64,000 nucleotides of DNA, from positions 124,001-188,000 of the forward strand of contig NZ_JAXQNN010000003.1 in assembly GCF_034427455.1 (NCBI RefSeq), in the 5' to 3' direction. Position numbers and translations under genes: made by a program. This document shows, piece by piece, positions 15,113 to 25,243 of the stretch (within the stretch, counting starts at the first letter, position 1; every line of letters starts with the position of its first letter). The DNA comes from Jeotgalibacillus haloalkalitolerans. GTDB taxonomy: Bacteria > Bacillota > Bacilli > Bacillales > Jeotgalibacillaceae. The notes beneath the pieces are model-generated. The model was not told the origin of the DNA. It worked only from the letters and a program-made list of their open reading frames with translations, and made no database searches.

Positions 15113-18100
15113 ATGATAGAGATAAAAAACCTTCCGCAGCCAAAGACATATGGTCCGCTTGGAAATTTACCCGTGATTGATAAAGAAAAGCCGGTGCAGT
15201 CTTTTATGAAACATGCAAGAGAGCTTGGACCAATTTATCAATTTCACTTTCCGGGCCGTGCGAGCACATTTGTATCAAGTGCCCGCCTGGCTGCAGAGAT
15301 TTGTGATGAAAAACGTTTTGACAAGCAGGTCGGTCCTGCACTCCAGAAAGTCCGTGCATTTGGCGGAGATGGTCTTTTTACGAGTAAAACAGAGGAACCG
15401 AACTGGAAGAAAGCTCATCAGATTCTATTACCCAGCTTCAGCCAGCAGGCAATGAAAGGCTACCATGATAAAATGGTTGACCTTGCCCTGCAGCTTGTAC
15501 AGAAATGGGCACGGCTGAATGCGAATGAAGAAGTGCAGGTGCCGGATGATATGACACGCCTGACACTGGATACGATTGGACTGTGCGGATTCAACTACCG
15601 GTTTAACAGTTTTTATCGTGAGGATGCCCACCCATTTGTAGAAAAAATGGTCAATGCCCTTGATGAATCAATGAACCAGACCCAGCGTCTTGGTATTCAG
15701 GATAAGCTGATGGTTCGTTCTAAGCAGCAGTTTAAAGAAGATATTGATTATATGTTCAACCTTGTAGATCAGCTGATTGAAGAGCGTAAGGAATCAGGGG
15801 ACCAGGGCGAGAATGACTTGCTTTCGCATATGCTGAAAGGAAAAGATCCTGAGACTGGTGAGACGCTGGATGCAGAAAATATCCGCTATCAGATTATTAC
15901 CTTTTTAATTGCAGGCCATGAAACCACAAGCGGACTGCTGTCATTCGCGATTTATTATTTACTTAAGCATCCTGAAAAATTACGTAAAGCCTACGCTGAA
16001 GTAGATGAAGTGCTGGGTGACGGGGTCCCTGATTTCAAACAGGTGAAAAAGCTGAAGTATGTCAGAATGATTTTAAATGAAGCGCTCAGACTCTGGCCAA
16101 CTGCGCCAGCATTTTCAGTGTATGCGAAAGAAGATACAACGCTTGCAGATGAAGTAAAGGTTGAAAAGGGTGACACCTTTACACTCCTGATCCCTGAATT
16201 GCATCGTGATACTGCAGTATGGGGAGATGATGTGGAAGCATTCAGACCTGAACGTTTTGAAGATCCATCAGCCATTCCGCATCATGCGTACAAACCATTT
16301 GGTAATGGACAGCGCGCATGCATCGGGCAGCAGTTTGCACTTCACGAGGCGACACTTGTGCTGGGCATGGTACTGCAGCATTTTGAACTGGAGGATCATT
16401 CGAATTATGAGCTGGATGTGAAAGAAACACTGACCTTTAAGCCGGAAGGACTGAAGATGAAGGTTAAAGCGCGAAAAGAACAGATTCAGACGCAGACACC
16501 TGTAAAAGAAAGTCATGAGGCATCAGAATCTCAGGAAGCTGCCATTGCATCGCATGGTACACCTTTACTTGTTCTTTACGGATCAAATATGGGCACGGCT
16601 GAAGGGATTGCGCTTGAGCTTGCTGATACAGCCCGTTTTAAAGGGTTTGAAGCTGAAGCTGCACCGCTTGATGAATATACAGAAAATCTTCCATCTGAAG
16701 GAGCTGTCCTCATCGTTTCAGCTTCTTATAACGGAAATCCGCCTGACAATGCAGTTGATTTTACAGACTGGCTTGTAAAAGATGAGTCTGCGGATCTGAA
16801 GGATGTGACTTATACGGTATTTGGCTGCGGTGACCGGAACTGGGCAAATACGTATCAGCGGATTCCTCAGGTGATTGATGAACAGCTTGCAGCGAAAGGG
16901 GCTTCAAGACTGCTTGAACGCGGGGAAGGTGACGCAGATGATGACTTTGACGGAGATCTGGAAAAATGGCAGTCGCGTCTGTGGCCGGCACTGGCTGAAC
17001 AGTTTGACCTTGAGCTTGAATCTGATGATCATGCATCCGCTTCAGTATCTATGGAATATGTCAGCGGCGTCAGCTATACACCGATTGCCAGAACATATGA
17101 AGCATTCTCATCCGTGATCCTTGAGAACCGCGAACTTTTACGGACTGATCAGCGCAGCACACGTCATATTGAAGTTGCACTTCCTTCAGGCGTCCCGTAT
17201 CAGGAGGGAGACCACCTTGGCGTACTGCCTGAAAATGCACAAGCGTTAATCGACAGAGTGCTGAATCGCTTCGGATTAAACGGTGCTGAGTATGTGGTGC
17301 TTGGTGATGGAGCAGGGCGTGCAAACCATTTACCAGCGAATCAGCCCGTATCTCTTTCAGAATTGCTGTCCCGATATGTTGAACTGCAGGAGCCTGCTAC
17401 ACGTGCACAGATCCGCGCACTTGCAGCAAGCAATCCATGTCCGCCGCATAAAATGGAACTGGAGCAGCTGACTGAAGATGAGGCTTATAAGCGTGAGGTT
17501 CTCAGCGTCAGAAAAACAATGCTTGAACTGCTTGAGGACTTTTTATCATGCGAGATGGCATTTGAAGAATTTATTTCTTTACTACCACCTTTAAAAGCAA
17601 GATATTATTCCATTTCAAGCTCACCGCGCAAGACAGCTGACCAGGCAAGTATCACAGTCAGCGTGGTCCGCGGAGCTGCCTGGAGTGGTAAAGGTGAATA
17701 TGCGGGCGTGGCATCCAACTATCTCGCGACAAGACAAGCAGGAGAGAAAATTGCCTGCTTTATCCGCACGCCTCAGTCATCATTCCAGCTGCCTGAAGAT
17801 CCGGAAACACCGGTCATTCTCATTGGACCCGGCACTGGTGTTGCACCATTCCGCGGATTTATCCAGGCACGCCGCGCGCTTCTGGAAGAAGGCAGAACAC
17901 TTGGAGAGGCACATCTTTATTTCGGATGCCGTCACCCACAGCAGGACTTTTTATATGAGGATGAACTGAAGGAAGCTGAACAGCATGGCGTGATTCAGCT
18001 ATACAGCGCCTTTTCAAGACAGAGTGATGAAAAAGTATATGTGCAGCATTTGATTGAACAGAATGCAAACACAATCATGCCCCTTCTGGAACAGGGAGGT

Positions 18101-18268
18101 AAAGTATACATTTGTGGAGATGGCAGTAAAATGGCACCGGCAGTCATGAACACGCTGGTCCGCAGCTATCAGAACATTCATCAGACAAGTCAGGAAGAAG
18201 CCGAAGCATGGCTTGATGAGCTGGAACGGTCCGGCCGTCTTGCAAAAGATGTGTGGGCAGCGAAGTAA
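15113..18268 (+). CDS. Self-sufficient cytochrome P450/NADPH-P450 reductase, CYP102 family
   Basis: This 1051-residue fusion matches P450 BM3. The haem domain (about 1-460) has the I-helix AGHETTS (about 267-273), the ExxR helix near 325, and the haem-binding loop [10 protein letters not shown] with Cys403. A flavodoxin-like FMN domain follows ([11 protein letters not shown], about 487), then FAD and NADPH domains ([22 protein letters not shown]) and the C-terminal DVWAAK. It hydroxylates medium and long chain fatty acids at subterminal positions with electrons delivered within one polypeptide. AAAGAGGTG precedes the ATG. It is controlled by the upstream TetR-type protein through two palindromes. 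Length and all key residues are intact. Confidence 0.97.
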   Translation: MIEIKNLPQPKTYGPLGNLPVIDKEKPVQSFMKHARELGPIYQFHFPGRASTFVSSARLAAEICDEKRFDKQVGPALQKVRAFGGDGLFTSKTEEPNWKKAHQILLPSFSQQAMKGYHDKMVDLALQLVQKWARLNANEEVQVPDDMTRLTLDTIGLCGFNYRFNSFYREDAHPFVEKMVNALDESMNQTQRLGIQDKLMVRSKQQFKEDIDYMFNLVDQLIEERKESGDQGENDLLSHMLKGKDPETGETLDAENIRYQIITFLIAGHETTSGLLSFAIYYLLKHPEKLRKAYAEVDEVLGDGVPDFKQVKKLKYVRMILNEALRLWPTAPAFSVYAKEDTTLADEVKVEKGDTFTLLIPELHRDTAVWGDDVEAFRPERFEDPSAIPHHAYKPFGNGQRACIGQQFALHEATLVLGMVLQHFELEDHSNYELDVKETLTFKPEGLKMKVKARKEQIQTQTPVKESHEASESQEAAIASHGTPLLVLYGSNMGTAEGIALELADTARFKGFEAEAAPLDEYTENLPSEGAVLIVSASYNGNPPDNAVDFTDWLVKDESADLKDVTYTVFGCGDRNWANTYQRIPQVIDEQLAAKGASRLLERGEGDADDDFDGDLEKWQSRLWPALAEQFDLELESDDHASASVSMEYVSGVSYTPIARTYEAFSSVILENRELLRTDQRSTRHIEVALPSGVPYQEGDHLGVLPENAQALIDRVLNRFGLNGAEYVVLGDGAGRANHLPANQPVSLSELLSRYVELQEPATRAQIRALAASNPCPPHKMELEQLTEDEAYKREVLSVRKTMLELLEDFLSCEMAFEEFISLLPPLKARYYSISSSPRKTADQASITVSVVRGAAWSGKGEYAGVASNYLATRQAGEKIACFIRTPQSSFQLPEDPETPVILIGPGTGVAPFRGFIQARRALLEEGRTLGEAHLYFGCRHPQQDFLYEDELKEAEQHGVIQLYSAFSRQSDEKVYVQHLIEQNANTIMPLLEQGGKVYICGDGSKMAPAVMNTLVRSYQNIHQTSQEEAEAWLDELERSGRLAKDVWAAK

Positions 18269-18283
18269 GTTTGTAAGGCAGAG

Positions 18284-18321
18284 AAGGTAGAGCAGGGGTA
18301 GACCCGTCTCTACCTTTTTTT
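18284..18321 (+). terminator. Terminator of the 27-nt GTAGA palindrome family, copy 2
   Basis: AAGGTAGAG at 18284 pairs with CTCTACCTT at 18308, followed by seven T. The core (18287-18313) has the same length and central GTAGAC as the other family copies, though its inner pairs are imperfect. Confidence 0.9.
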
Positions 18322-18366
18322 GCTATAATAAAAGTGAAACAAAAAAGAAACAAAGGAGAGACAACC

Positions 18367-18564
18367 ATGAGCAAAAGTAAAGCGAAAAAACTGCGACTGC
18401 ACGCAATGAGAAATGGCAGATTTGACGTTGAGTTGAAGCGCGGTACTCAGACTGATATCAGTACACATGTCAGAAAGACAAAAACGAAAAAGGAGAAGCT
18501 GGATCAGATGAGAAACAAACACAAAAAATCGACATCGGGGTGGAGGGTAGAAAAAGTTGCCTGA
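18367..18564 (+). CDS. Small basic protein, unknown function
   Basis: This encodes 65 residues that are strongly basic (SKSKAKKLRLH, RKTKTKKEKLDQMRNKHKK) with no hydrophobic segment. I start at ATG 18367 because AAAGGAG lies nine bases upstream; an earlier in-frame ATG at 18334 lacks a site. The composition suggests nucleic-acid or ribosome association, but that is only inference. Small proteins with a similar MSKSKAKK start are frequent in Bacillales and uncharacterised as far as I know. Monocistronic. Confidence 0.65.
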   Translation: MSKSKAKKLRLHAMRNGRFDVELKRGTQTDISTHVRKTKTKKEKLDQMRNKHKKSTSGWRVEKVA

Positions 18565-18648
18565 TGGAATAAGGAACATGATTAAAAAACCTGTACTCTT
18601 TTGTTCCTTGTGGGAACTGAAAAATTTTTTATAAGATTCATTCCAGCT

Positions 18649-18675
18649 AACGCGCCTGTTGTATTCAGGCGCGTT
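18649..18675. terminator. GC-rich hairpin, probable terminator
   Basis: AACGCGCCTG and CAGGCGCGTT pair around a 7-base loop, followed by only TTAAAT. The T tract is poor, so it is either a weak terminator for the small basic protein gene or an RNA-stabilising structure. Confidence 0.55.
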
Positions 18676-18725
18676 TAAATAGGTCTGAACTAAAAGTAAG
18701 TTAAATGAATATCTAAAATACCTAT

Positions 18726-18739
18726 TGCAATCGTTTTCA
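18726..18739 (+). promoter_or_regulatory. CcpA cre site
   Basis: TGCAATCGTTTTCA fits the cre consensus TGNAANCGNWNNCA at every fixed position. It lies 46 bases before the LacI-type operator, so catabolite repression by CcpA of the sugar operon is likely. Confidence 0.7.
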
Positions 18740-18771
18740 ATCTATCATATACTTCTAAACATTAAGAAGAT

Positions 18772-18785
18772 CCGAAACGTTTCGG
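18772..18785 (+). promoter_or_regulatory. LacI-type operator before the regulator gene
   Basis: CCGAAACGTTTCGG is a perfect palindrome with the central CG typical of LacI/GalR operators. The same core occurs at 19846-19863 ahead of the debranching enzyme gene, so the regulator probably controls both itself and the operon. Confidence 0.88.
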
Positions 18786-18799
18786 GAGGTGCTAAAAGG

Positions 18800-19804
18800 T
18801 TGACGACAATTAAAGACATAGCAAAAACTGCCGGTGTTTCTGTGACGACGGTATCGCGTGCATTAAATGGATATTCGGATGTAAATGAGGCAACGCGGAA
18901 AAAGATTATGGAAACGGCAAGGCAGCTTAATTATGCACCTAATACAATTGCAAGAAGTCTTGTGATGAAAAAGTCTAAAACAATTGGTCTTTTAGTTTCG
19001 GGATTTATCCGGGAGAGTGTGAAGGATAATTTTATGCTTGATGTGCTTTCGGGTGCGAATGATTATATTTCCAATACGGATTATGATGTGATCCTTTTTA
19101 ACACCAATTCTTCAAAACAGCGTGAAAAGACGTATCAGCAGTTATGTCGGGAGCGCCAGGTTGATGGTGTAATTATTCAGGGAATTAAAACGGATGACCC
19201 TTATTTAGAAGAGATTGTGAACGGCGATACACCGTGTGTGCTTGTCGATATCCCTAAAATGGGAACTAAAACCGGTTATGTGATGACTGACAATGTGGCA
19301 GGCGCATATGATGCAGGAAAGCACTTCATTGATTTGGGACATGAAAAGATTGCGATGATTAATGGACACAATCAGGCTTTTGTCAGCAAGGAGCGACTGG
19401 AAGGTTTTGAGAAGGCATTAAGTGAATCGGGCTTATCGCTGGTCGAAGTGATGAACGGTGACTTTACTGAAGAGAGTGGAAGGCAGTGTTTGCATGACCT
19501 CATTCAGCAGCACCCTGAGATCACTGCTGTATTTTGCGCAAGTGACCTGATGGCGATCGGAGCATTGACTGCTTTAAAAGAGCTTGGGAAAACATCACCA
19601 GATGATCTTTCTATTGTGGGATATGATGATATTCTGCTTGCCAGATACGTCACACCAGCTCTGACAACCGTTTCACAGGACATTCACGGACTCGGCTATG
19701 AAGCAGCAAAAATGCTCGTTGGATTATTAAATGATGAAAAACCGGATAAAACGATTATTAAACATGAACTGATCATTAGAGACTCAAGCCAGAGGTTTCA
19801 ATAA
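18800..19804 (+). CDS. LacI family transcriptional regulator of a sugar operon
   Basis: This 334-residue regulator has the LacI helix-turn-helix TIKDIAKTAGVSVTTVSRALNG (about 2-23) and hinge NTIARSLVMKKS, followed by a periplasmic-binding-like sensor domain (SIVGYDDILLARYVTPALTT near 265-285). I start at TTG 18800 because GGGAGGTG lies upstream and the methionine-like position directly precedes the HTH; a longer reading would cross the operator. It sits at the head of the glucosidase and ABC sugar transporter genes, with near-identical palindromes ahead of it and of the next gene. The inducer is probably an oligosaccharide. Confidence 0.93.
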   Translation: MTTIKDIAKTAGVSVTTVSRALNGYSDVNEATRKKIMETARQLNYAPNTIARSLVMKKSKTIGLLVSGFIRESVKDNFMLDVLSGANDYISNTDYDVILFNTNSSKQREKTYQQLCRERQVDGVIIQGIKTDDPYLEEIVNGDTPCVLVDIPKMGTKTGYVMTDNVAGAYDAGKHFIDLGHEKIAMINGHNQAFVSKERLEGFEKALSESGLSLVEVMNGDFTEESGRQCLHDLIQQHPEITAVFCASDLMAIGALTALKELGKTSPDDLSIVGYDDILLARYVTPALTTVSQDIHGLGYEAAKMLVGLLNDEKPDKTIIKHELIIRDSSQRFQ

Positions 19805-19845
19805 AATAATTGAACTTAAAAAGCTTGAGTATTTTTTTTGACTAA

Positions 19846-19863
19846 ATCCGAAACGTTTCGGAT
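19846..19863 (+). promoter_or_regulatory. LacI-type operator before the debranching enzyme gene
   Basis: ATCCGAAACGTTTCGGAT is a perfect 18-bp palindrome sharing its 14-bp core with the site at 18772-18785. It lies 18 bases before the next start codon, where bound repressor would block transcription of the operon. Confidence 0.88.
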
Positions 19864-19881
19864 GTGATTGGAGAGGCATTT

Positions 19882-21993
19882 ATGAATTACAGAGTAATTA
19901 AAGAGAACGATTTATTCTTATTAACTGATGAAAAGGGAGATATCACTCCTAACCATACATATGAACTTGGATTGTATACAAAAGATACACGCTTTTTAAG
20001 TGAATTTAAGCTGCTTATTAATGGAGAATCACCAATTCCGCTGCATTCAGATGGCGGAGAAAATTATAGATCAACAATCCTGCTGACTAACCCTCATCAG
20101 GAAAAAGATGGTGAACTGATTCTCTGGAGAGAGTCTATACAATTTGAGCGGACAAGATTCATCCACAATGATGTTTTATATGAAACGGTGAAGGCAACGA
20201 GTTATTTTCCGAAAGAAGTATCCTTCAATATTGGACTTCAGTCGGATGCTGACTTCACTGACATGTTTATTGTCAGAGGGTTTCAAAATGGTGAGACAGG
20301 AACAAAGGCACCTGTGACATCTGAGCCGGGAAAAATAACTTTCTCATACAATGGAATTGATCAGATTGACCGGAAAACAGTCATCAGCTGGGATCAGCCG
20401 GAAAAGCAGGTTGAAGGAGGCAGTGTGACGTTTAACTGGACACTTCAGCATGGTGAATCAAAAGAAGTGACGTTTACAGTGGAAGCGCTTCACCAGGAAA
20501 CAACGGGTGTGGCGGCGGATCGACAAAGCGCTATGCAGGCACTCCAGGATTCATATAAAGTCTGGAACGAGTCACTTCCGAAAGTTCAGTCGAATCATCA
20601 GCAGTTAAATCGTTTAATACAAAGAGGGACTGATGATTTAAGAGTGCTGCTGACAGATGTGGGTTTTGGTTCATTCCCGGTTGCAGGCCTCCCATGGTTT
20701 GGCGTTCCATTTGGCCGGGACAGTCTGATTGCAGCGCTTCAGCTTCTGCCGTTTAACGCTGAGGTAGCAAAAGGAACACTTCGGACAATGGCTCATTATC
20801 AGGGAACGAAAGTCGATGCATGGAGAGATGAACAGCCCGGTAAGATCATGCATGAAATCCGCTACGGTGAACTTGCAAACACAAACCAGATTCCATTCGC
20901 TCCTTATTACGGAAGCGTGGATTCAACGCCATTGTTCCTGATGCTGCTGGTTGAAACGATCAATTGGACAGGGGATCTGACACTTGCAGAGGAATTGAAG
21001 CCTAACATCGACCGTGCGCTGAACTGGATTGATGAGTATGGCGATCGTGATGGAGACCTGTTTGTTGAATACCATCAGGAGGCTTCAAAAGGCATCGCAA
21101 ATCAGGGCTGGAAAGATTCAGGTGATTCCATTGTTCACAGAAATGGTGATTATGCAAATTCTCCAATCGCATTGAGTGAAGTGCAAGGCTACGTTTATCA
21201 GGCAAAGACAGGAATCGCCACACTGTTTGAGGCACTTGGTGATTCAGGACGTGCTGATCAGTTAAGAGCTGAGGCTGAGCGACTGAAGGAGAAGTTCAAT
21301 CAGGATTTCTGGATGGAGGATATCGGTTATTATGCAATTGCGCTTGATGAGCATAAAAAACAAGTCGGTACGATCACCTCAAATCCTGGTCATGTGCTGC
21401 AGTCAGGTATTTTAACTGAAGAACGCGCAAGAAAAGTATCAGCTCATTTGACAGAAGAAAAAATGTTTTCAGGTTATGGTATCCGCACGATGGCTGAGGG
21501 TGAAGCCGGCTACAATCCTATGAGCTATCATGACGGCAGCGTATGGCCGCATGACAACAGTATGATTCTCCTTGGTATGGGTAAGCTTGGTCATCATACG
21601 GAAATGAACAAGGTTATTGGTGGGCTGATTGAGGCATCACGACACTTTGAATATGACCGCCTGCCGGAGCTGTTCTGCGGATATGATGAGTCACTTAAAA
21701 AAGCAGTACCTTACCCGGTTGCCTGCTCACCCCAGGCCTGGGCTGCAGGTACGCCACTGTCGTTTATTCAATCTTTGTTAGGGATCTTCCCTGACAGTCT
21801 TAATAAAAACATAGTCATTAACCCGGTATTACTTGAGTCAATGGATGAACTGCAAGTCAATGATATGAAGGTGGGTGAAGGGGTTCTATCGTTAGAGGTT
21901 AGAAGGATTAACGGAAAAGTGGATGTGAAGGTACTCAACAATACGACCGGTTTTGAAGTTGTCAGTCAGCAATTAACGAAGCACTTTAATTAA
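19882..21993 (+). CDS. Amylo-alpha-1,6-glucosidase (glycogen-debranching type) family enzyme
   Basis: This 703-residue cytoplasmic protein has an N-terminal debranching-enzyme beta domain (LTDEKGDITPNHTYELGLY, YTKDTRFLSEF, about 10-200) and a C-terminal (alpha/alpha)6 glucosidase domain. Visible in the latter are PWFGVPFGRDSLIA (about 275-288), HDGSVWPHDNSMI and CSPQAWAAGTPLSF. Proteins of this type hydrolyse alpha-linked oligosaccharides; exact substrate is unknown. ATG 19882 is chosen for its spacing to GGAGAGG. No signal peptide. It is encoded between the LacI-type regulator and an ABC importer, so it probably splits the sugar after uptake. Confidence 0.88.
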   Translation: MNYRVIKENDLFLLTDEKGDITPNHTYELGLYTKDTRFLSEFKLLINGESPIPLHSDGGENYRSTILLTNPHQEKDGELILWRESIQFERTRFIHNDVLYETVKATSYFPKEVSFNIGLQSDADFTDMFIVRGFQNGETGTKAPVTSEPGKITFSYNGIDQIDRKTVISWDQPEKQVEGGSVTFNWTLQHGESKEVTFTVEALHQETTGVAADRQSAMQALQDSYKVWNESLPKVQSNHQQLNRLIQRGTDDLRVLLTDVGFGSFPVAGLPWFGVPFGRDSLIAALQLLPFNAEVAKGTLRTMAHYQGTKVDAWRDEQPGKIMHEIRYGELANTNQIPFAPYYGSVDSTPLFLMLLVETINWTGDLTLAEELKPNIDRALNWIDEYGDRDGDLFVEYHQEASKGIANQGWKDSGDSIVHRNGDYANSPIALSEVQGYVYQAKTGIATLFEALGDSGRADQLRAEAERLKEKFNQDFWMEDIGYYAIALDEHKKQVGTITSNPGHVLQSGILTEERARKVSAHLTEEKMFSGYGIRTMAEGEAGYNPMSYHDGSVWPHDNSMILLGMGKLGHHTEMNKVIGGLIEASRHFEYDRLPELFCGYDESLKKAVPYPVACSPQAWAAGTPLSFIQSLLGIFPDSLNKNIVINPVLLESMDELQVNDMKVGEGVLSLEVRRINGKVDVKVLNNTTGFEVVSQQLTKHFN

Positions 21994-22014
21994 AAGAAAA
22001 AGGAGAGAGATGAT

Positions 22015-23274
22015 ATGAAGAAAAAGTGGATGGTTTCATTTAGTGCAATGGCTTTACTAGCTGGAGGAGCGCTTGCAGGATGCAGCTCGGATAATGGCGG
22101 CGGTGACAGCAGTTCAGGTGATGAAGGTAGTAAAACGGAAATCACACTTGCCGGCTGGGGAGGTAACCCGACTGAGCAGGATCTGCTGCAGCAGACGTTA
22201 GATGATTTTGAAGAGCAGAACCCGGATATCGATGTGAAACTTGAAGTTATCGCAGACCAGTATATGGACGTAATGAAAACCCGTCTGATTGGGGGAGAGG
22301 GACCGGATGTTTTCTATCTGGATGCTTTTGAAGCACCTGCGTTAATTGAAACTGGCGTCCTTGAGCCGCTGGATGATTATGTAACTGAAGAGTTTGATGT
22401 TGAAGATTTTGAAACACCTTTACTTGAAGCATTCCAGCAGGACGGGGTCACTTACGGATTCCCTAAGGATTATTCAACACTCGCACTTTTCTATAATAAA
22501 ACGATGTTTGAAGAAGCAGGCGTTGAAGTACCGACTACATGGGAAGAAATGATGGAAGTATCTGAAGCACTGACAGGTGATGGCGTATATGGCTACGGGG
22601 TAGCACCGGAGCTTGCGCGTCAGTACTTTGTTGCAGAATCTCTTGGTGGAAGTGTAGTGGAAGATAACATGGCGAACTTTGGAAGTGATGAAGTCATTGA
22701 AGCGCTTCAGCCAATTATTGACCAGCACAATGTAGCTAAAACGTCAGCACAGCCATCAGAAGTCGGTGCTTCATCCGGCGGGGATATGTTCGGTCAGCAG
22801 CGTGCAGCAATGGTACTTGAAGGGAACTGGAATATTCCTTACCTGGAAGAGACATTCCCAGAGCTTGAATATGGTACTGCGGAAGTTCCAACAATCAATG
22901 GTGAAAAAGGAACAATGGCATTTACCGTTTCTTATGTGATGAACGCAGCTTCTGAAAAGAAAGAGGCATCATGGAAGCTGATTGAATATCTGACTGGTAA
23001 AGAAGGAATGGAAACTTGGACAAGTAAAGGTTTTGCTCTTCCTACGAGAAAGTCTGTTGCTGAGAAGCTTGGATATGCAGATGATGAGCTGCGCGGTTCA
23101 CTCGTAGCAGGTGCAGAATATGCAACAGTTTGGTCTAACGGAACAAACCTTCCAATCATCACTAACAACTTTAACAATCAATTTGTCAGTGCGTTTCTTG
23201 GCGACCGTCCACTTGACGAAGCATTAAAAGAGGCTGAAGAGCAGGCAAACAGCGAGATTGAAGCCAATAATTAA
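22015..23274 (+). CDS. Sugar ABC transporter substrate-binding lipoprotein
   Basis: This 419-residue family 1 extracellular binding protein has a lipoprotein signal (lipobox LAGC, Cys at about residue 23) followed by a Gly/Ser/Asp-rich linker. ITLAGWGGNPTEQDLLQQ starts the mature fold and GPDVFYLDAFEAPALIE is typical of maltose/oligosaccharide binders. GGAGAGAG precedes the ATG. It follows the glucosidase gene by 21 bases and is separated from the permease genes by a hairpin that may raise its expression relative to them. The sugar is unknown; an alpha-glucan oligosaccharide fits the neighbours. Confidence 0.93.
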   Translation: MKKKWMVSFSAMALLAGGALAGCSSDNGGGDSSSGDEGSKTEITLAGWGGNPTEQDLLQQTLDDFEEQNPDIDVKLEVIADQYMDVMKTRLIGGEGPDVFYLDAFEAPALIETGVLEPLDDYVTEEFDVEDFETPLLEAFQQDGVTYGFPKDYSTLALFYNKTMFEEAGVEVPTTWEEMMEVSEALTGDGVYGYGVAPELARQYFVAESLGGSVVEDNMANFGSDEVIEALQPIIDQHNVAKTSAQPSEVGASSGGDMFGQQRAAMVLEGNWNIPYLEETFPELEYGTAEVPTINGEKGTMAFTVSYVMNAASEKKEASWKLIEYLTGKEGMETWTSKGFALPTRKSVAEKLGYADDELRGSLVAGAEYATVWSNGTNLPIITNNFNNQFVSAFLGDRPLDEALKEAEEQANSEIEANN

Positions 23275-23290
23275 GTTTGCAACTTTAAAG

Positions 23291-23322
23291 ATTAAGAAGC
23301 TGGCTGAGGTCAGCTTCTTAAT
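23291..23322 (+). promoter_or_regulatory. Intra-operon hairpin after the binding-protein gene
   Basis: ATTAAGAAGCTG and CAGCTTCTTAAT form a 12-bp perfect stem with an 8-base loop and little following T. In ABC operons such a hairpin usually protects the upstream mRNA or causes partial termination, so that binding protein exceeds permease. Confidence 0.75.
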
Positions 23323-23342
23323 TGAAATGGGAGTGACATAAA

Positions 23343-24242
23343 ATGAACCGTAAGTATAGCCGGAAGAAATTGCAGGAAGCGGGACAGGGATATTTCTTTA
23401 TGTCTCCAACCCTTTTCGTACTAGCCTGTTTTATCCTTGGACCAATCTTTTATGCGGTATTTCTATCGTTTCATAACGTACGACTGCTTGGCGAAACAGC
23501 CTATAACTTTGTTGGGTTCGCAAACTATGAAAGAGTGTTTGATGACAGAAGAGCACTGATTGCACTTTGGAATACGTTCAAATATGTAATCATTGTCGTG
23601 CCGTCACAAACGATCCTTGCGATTATTCTGGCAGCAACGCTGAATGCAGGGATGAAAGGTGAAAAGTTTTTCAGAATTGTATACTTCTTACCTACTTTGA
23701 CTTCTTCAGCAGTTCTGACACTGATCTTTATGTGGATGTATAACCGCGAAGGATTGATTAACTTTGGGCTGGAATCAATCGGTCTCCCTACATACGATTT
23801 TATTGGAGACCCAAATATTGCACTGACAGCTATTATGATTATGAATATCTGGGCTACTGCACCCTTTTTCATGGTGATCTATCTGGCAGCCCTTCAGGAT
23901 ATACCGGATTCGCTATATGAAGCTGCAGAGCTCGATGGCGCAGGTCCGATTCGGAAATTCTGGTCGATTACAGTGCCACATCTGAAGCCAATTACTTCAT
24001 TTGTTGTGATCATGGGGATTATCGGTACATTCCAGCTGTTTGACCAGTCTTATATCTTCTCAGGCGGTTCAGGCGGACCGGATAACTCCACTCTGACTGT
24101 CGTACTATTAATCTATCAATATGCATTTAAGTCATTGGATACAATGGGATATGCAACAGCGATCGCATTCATGCTCGCAATTGTCATCCTTGTTGCAACA
24201 TTACTGCAGCGTAAATTCTCAAAAGAAGAAAATCTTTACTAG
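23343..24242 (+). CDS. Sugar ABC transporter permease, MalF-like
   Basis: This 299-residue inner permease has six membrane helices, the first at about 20-42. The cytoplasmic EAA loop YEAAELDGAGPIRKFWSITVPHLKP (about 195-219) is the contact site for the ATPase. GGGAGTG precedes the ATG. It forms a heterodimer with the product of the next gene. No ATPase gene is present in the operon; in Bacillales such importers usually share an MsmX-type ATPase encoded elsewhere. Confidence 0.95.
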   Translation: MNRKYSRKKLQEAGQGYFFMSPTLFVLACFILGPIFYAVFLSFHNVRLLGETAYNFVGFANYERVFDDRRALIALWNTFKYVIIVVPSQTILAIILAATLNAGMKGEKFFRIVYFLPTLTSSAVLTLIFMWMYNREGLINFGLESIGLPTYDFIGDPNIALTAIMIMNIWATAPFFMVIYLAALQDIPDSLYEAAELDGAGPIRKFWSITVPHLKPITSFVVIMGIIGTFQLFDQSYIFSGGSGGPDNSTLTVVLLIYQYAFKSLDTMGYATAIAFMLAIVILVATLLQRKFSKEENLY

Positions 24243-24257
24243 AAGGGTGGGGTTGAA

Positions 24258-25085
24258 ATGAAGAAAAAACGAAGCGCAGGCAGAGTCATCCTATATGGAA
24301 TTCTTTGTCTCTATGCCGTCATTACACTGATCCCATTTTTATGGGCACTATCTTCATCATTCAAACCGCTTTCTGAAATCGTCAGCGGCGCAATTACATT
24401 TATCCCGGAAAATTTCACCTTCGATAACTATCGTCAGATCTTTATAGAAGAAGAACTTTTCCCACGCTGGATGTTCAATAGTGTCTTCATCGCAACAGTC
24501 GGAACAGGGTTAAATATCATTTTTAACTCGATGGCAGGATATGCACTTGCAAGATTGACATTCCCGGGCAAAAAAGGATTGTTCATTATTATCCTTGCTG
24601 TACTGATGATCCCGGCTCAGGTAACAATGATTCCAAACTATCTGATCCTGCGTGAATTCGGATGGCTCAACAGCTACCAGGGCATGATCGTCCCATCCAT
24701 GATAAACGCAACATTCATTTTTATGATGAGACAGTTCTTTGTCAACTTCCCTAAAGAACTCGAAGAAGCGGCAGCTATTGACGGACTCAGCAGAATCGGC
24801 ACATTCTTTAAAGTCGTTCTGCCACTCGCCAAGCCGGCACTTGCAGCACAGGCAATCTTCGTCTTCATGGGCTTCTGGAACGACTTCATGCGCCCGCTGA
24901 TTATCATGACAGATTCAAGCATGTATACATTACCACTCGGTCTGAACACGTTCAAAGGACAATTCGTCAGCTACTGGAACTACATCATGGCAGCGTCTAT
25001 GGTCTTTACTTTACCGGTCCTGGTGATCTATGCGTTCTTTAATAAGTACTTTATTAAGGGACTGTCATTGACTGGCGGGAAATAA
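24258..25085 (+). CDS. Sugar ABC transporter permease, MalG-like
   Basis: This 275-residue permease has six membrane helices and the EAA loop LEEAAAIDGLSRIGTFFKVV (about 168-187). AAGGGTGGGG precedes the ATG 15 bases after the MalF-like gene. The C-terminus FNKYFIKGLSLTGGK is typical of MalG homologues. It is the last gene of the LacI-regulated sugar operon and is followed by a strong terminator. Confidence 0.95.
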   Translation: MKKKRSAGRVILYGILCLYAVITLIPFLWALSSSFKPLSEIVSGAITFIPENFTFDNYRQIFIEEELFPRWMFNSVFIATVGTGLNIIFNSMAGYALARLTFPGKKGLFIIILAVLMIPAQVTMIPNYLILREFGWLNSYQGMIVPSMINATFIFMMRQFFVNFPKELEEAAAIDGLSRIGTFFKVVLPLAKPALAAQAIFVFMGFWNDFMRPLIIMTDSSMYTLPLGLNTFKGQFVSYWNYIMAASMVFTLPVLVIYAFFNKYFIKGLSLTGGK

Positions 25086-25122
25086 GGAGAATTGAAGGCG
25101 AGTGTCAGGTCCAGTTTACAGG

Positions 25123-25166
25123 AAAACAGATCCTCTCAGCGCATAGCGCTGGGAGGATCTGTTTTT
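25123..25166 (+). terminator. Terminator of the sugar operon
   Basis: AAAACAGATCCTCTCAGCGC and GCGCTGGGAGGATCTGTTTT form a long stem with a tiny loop and a T tail. Confidence 0.92.
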
Positions 25167-25243
25167 GCTGTTTGAACCGCTGTTTTTTGACTGATTGCAA
25201 TAAAGAGTTTCATCACGGCTTAATGCTTTATCAAGTGGGGGGA

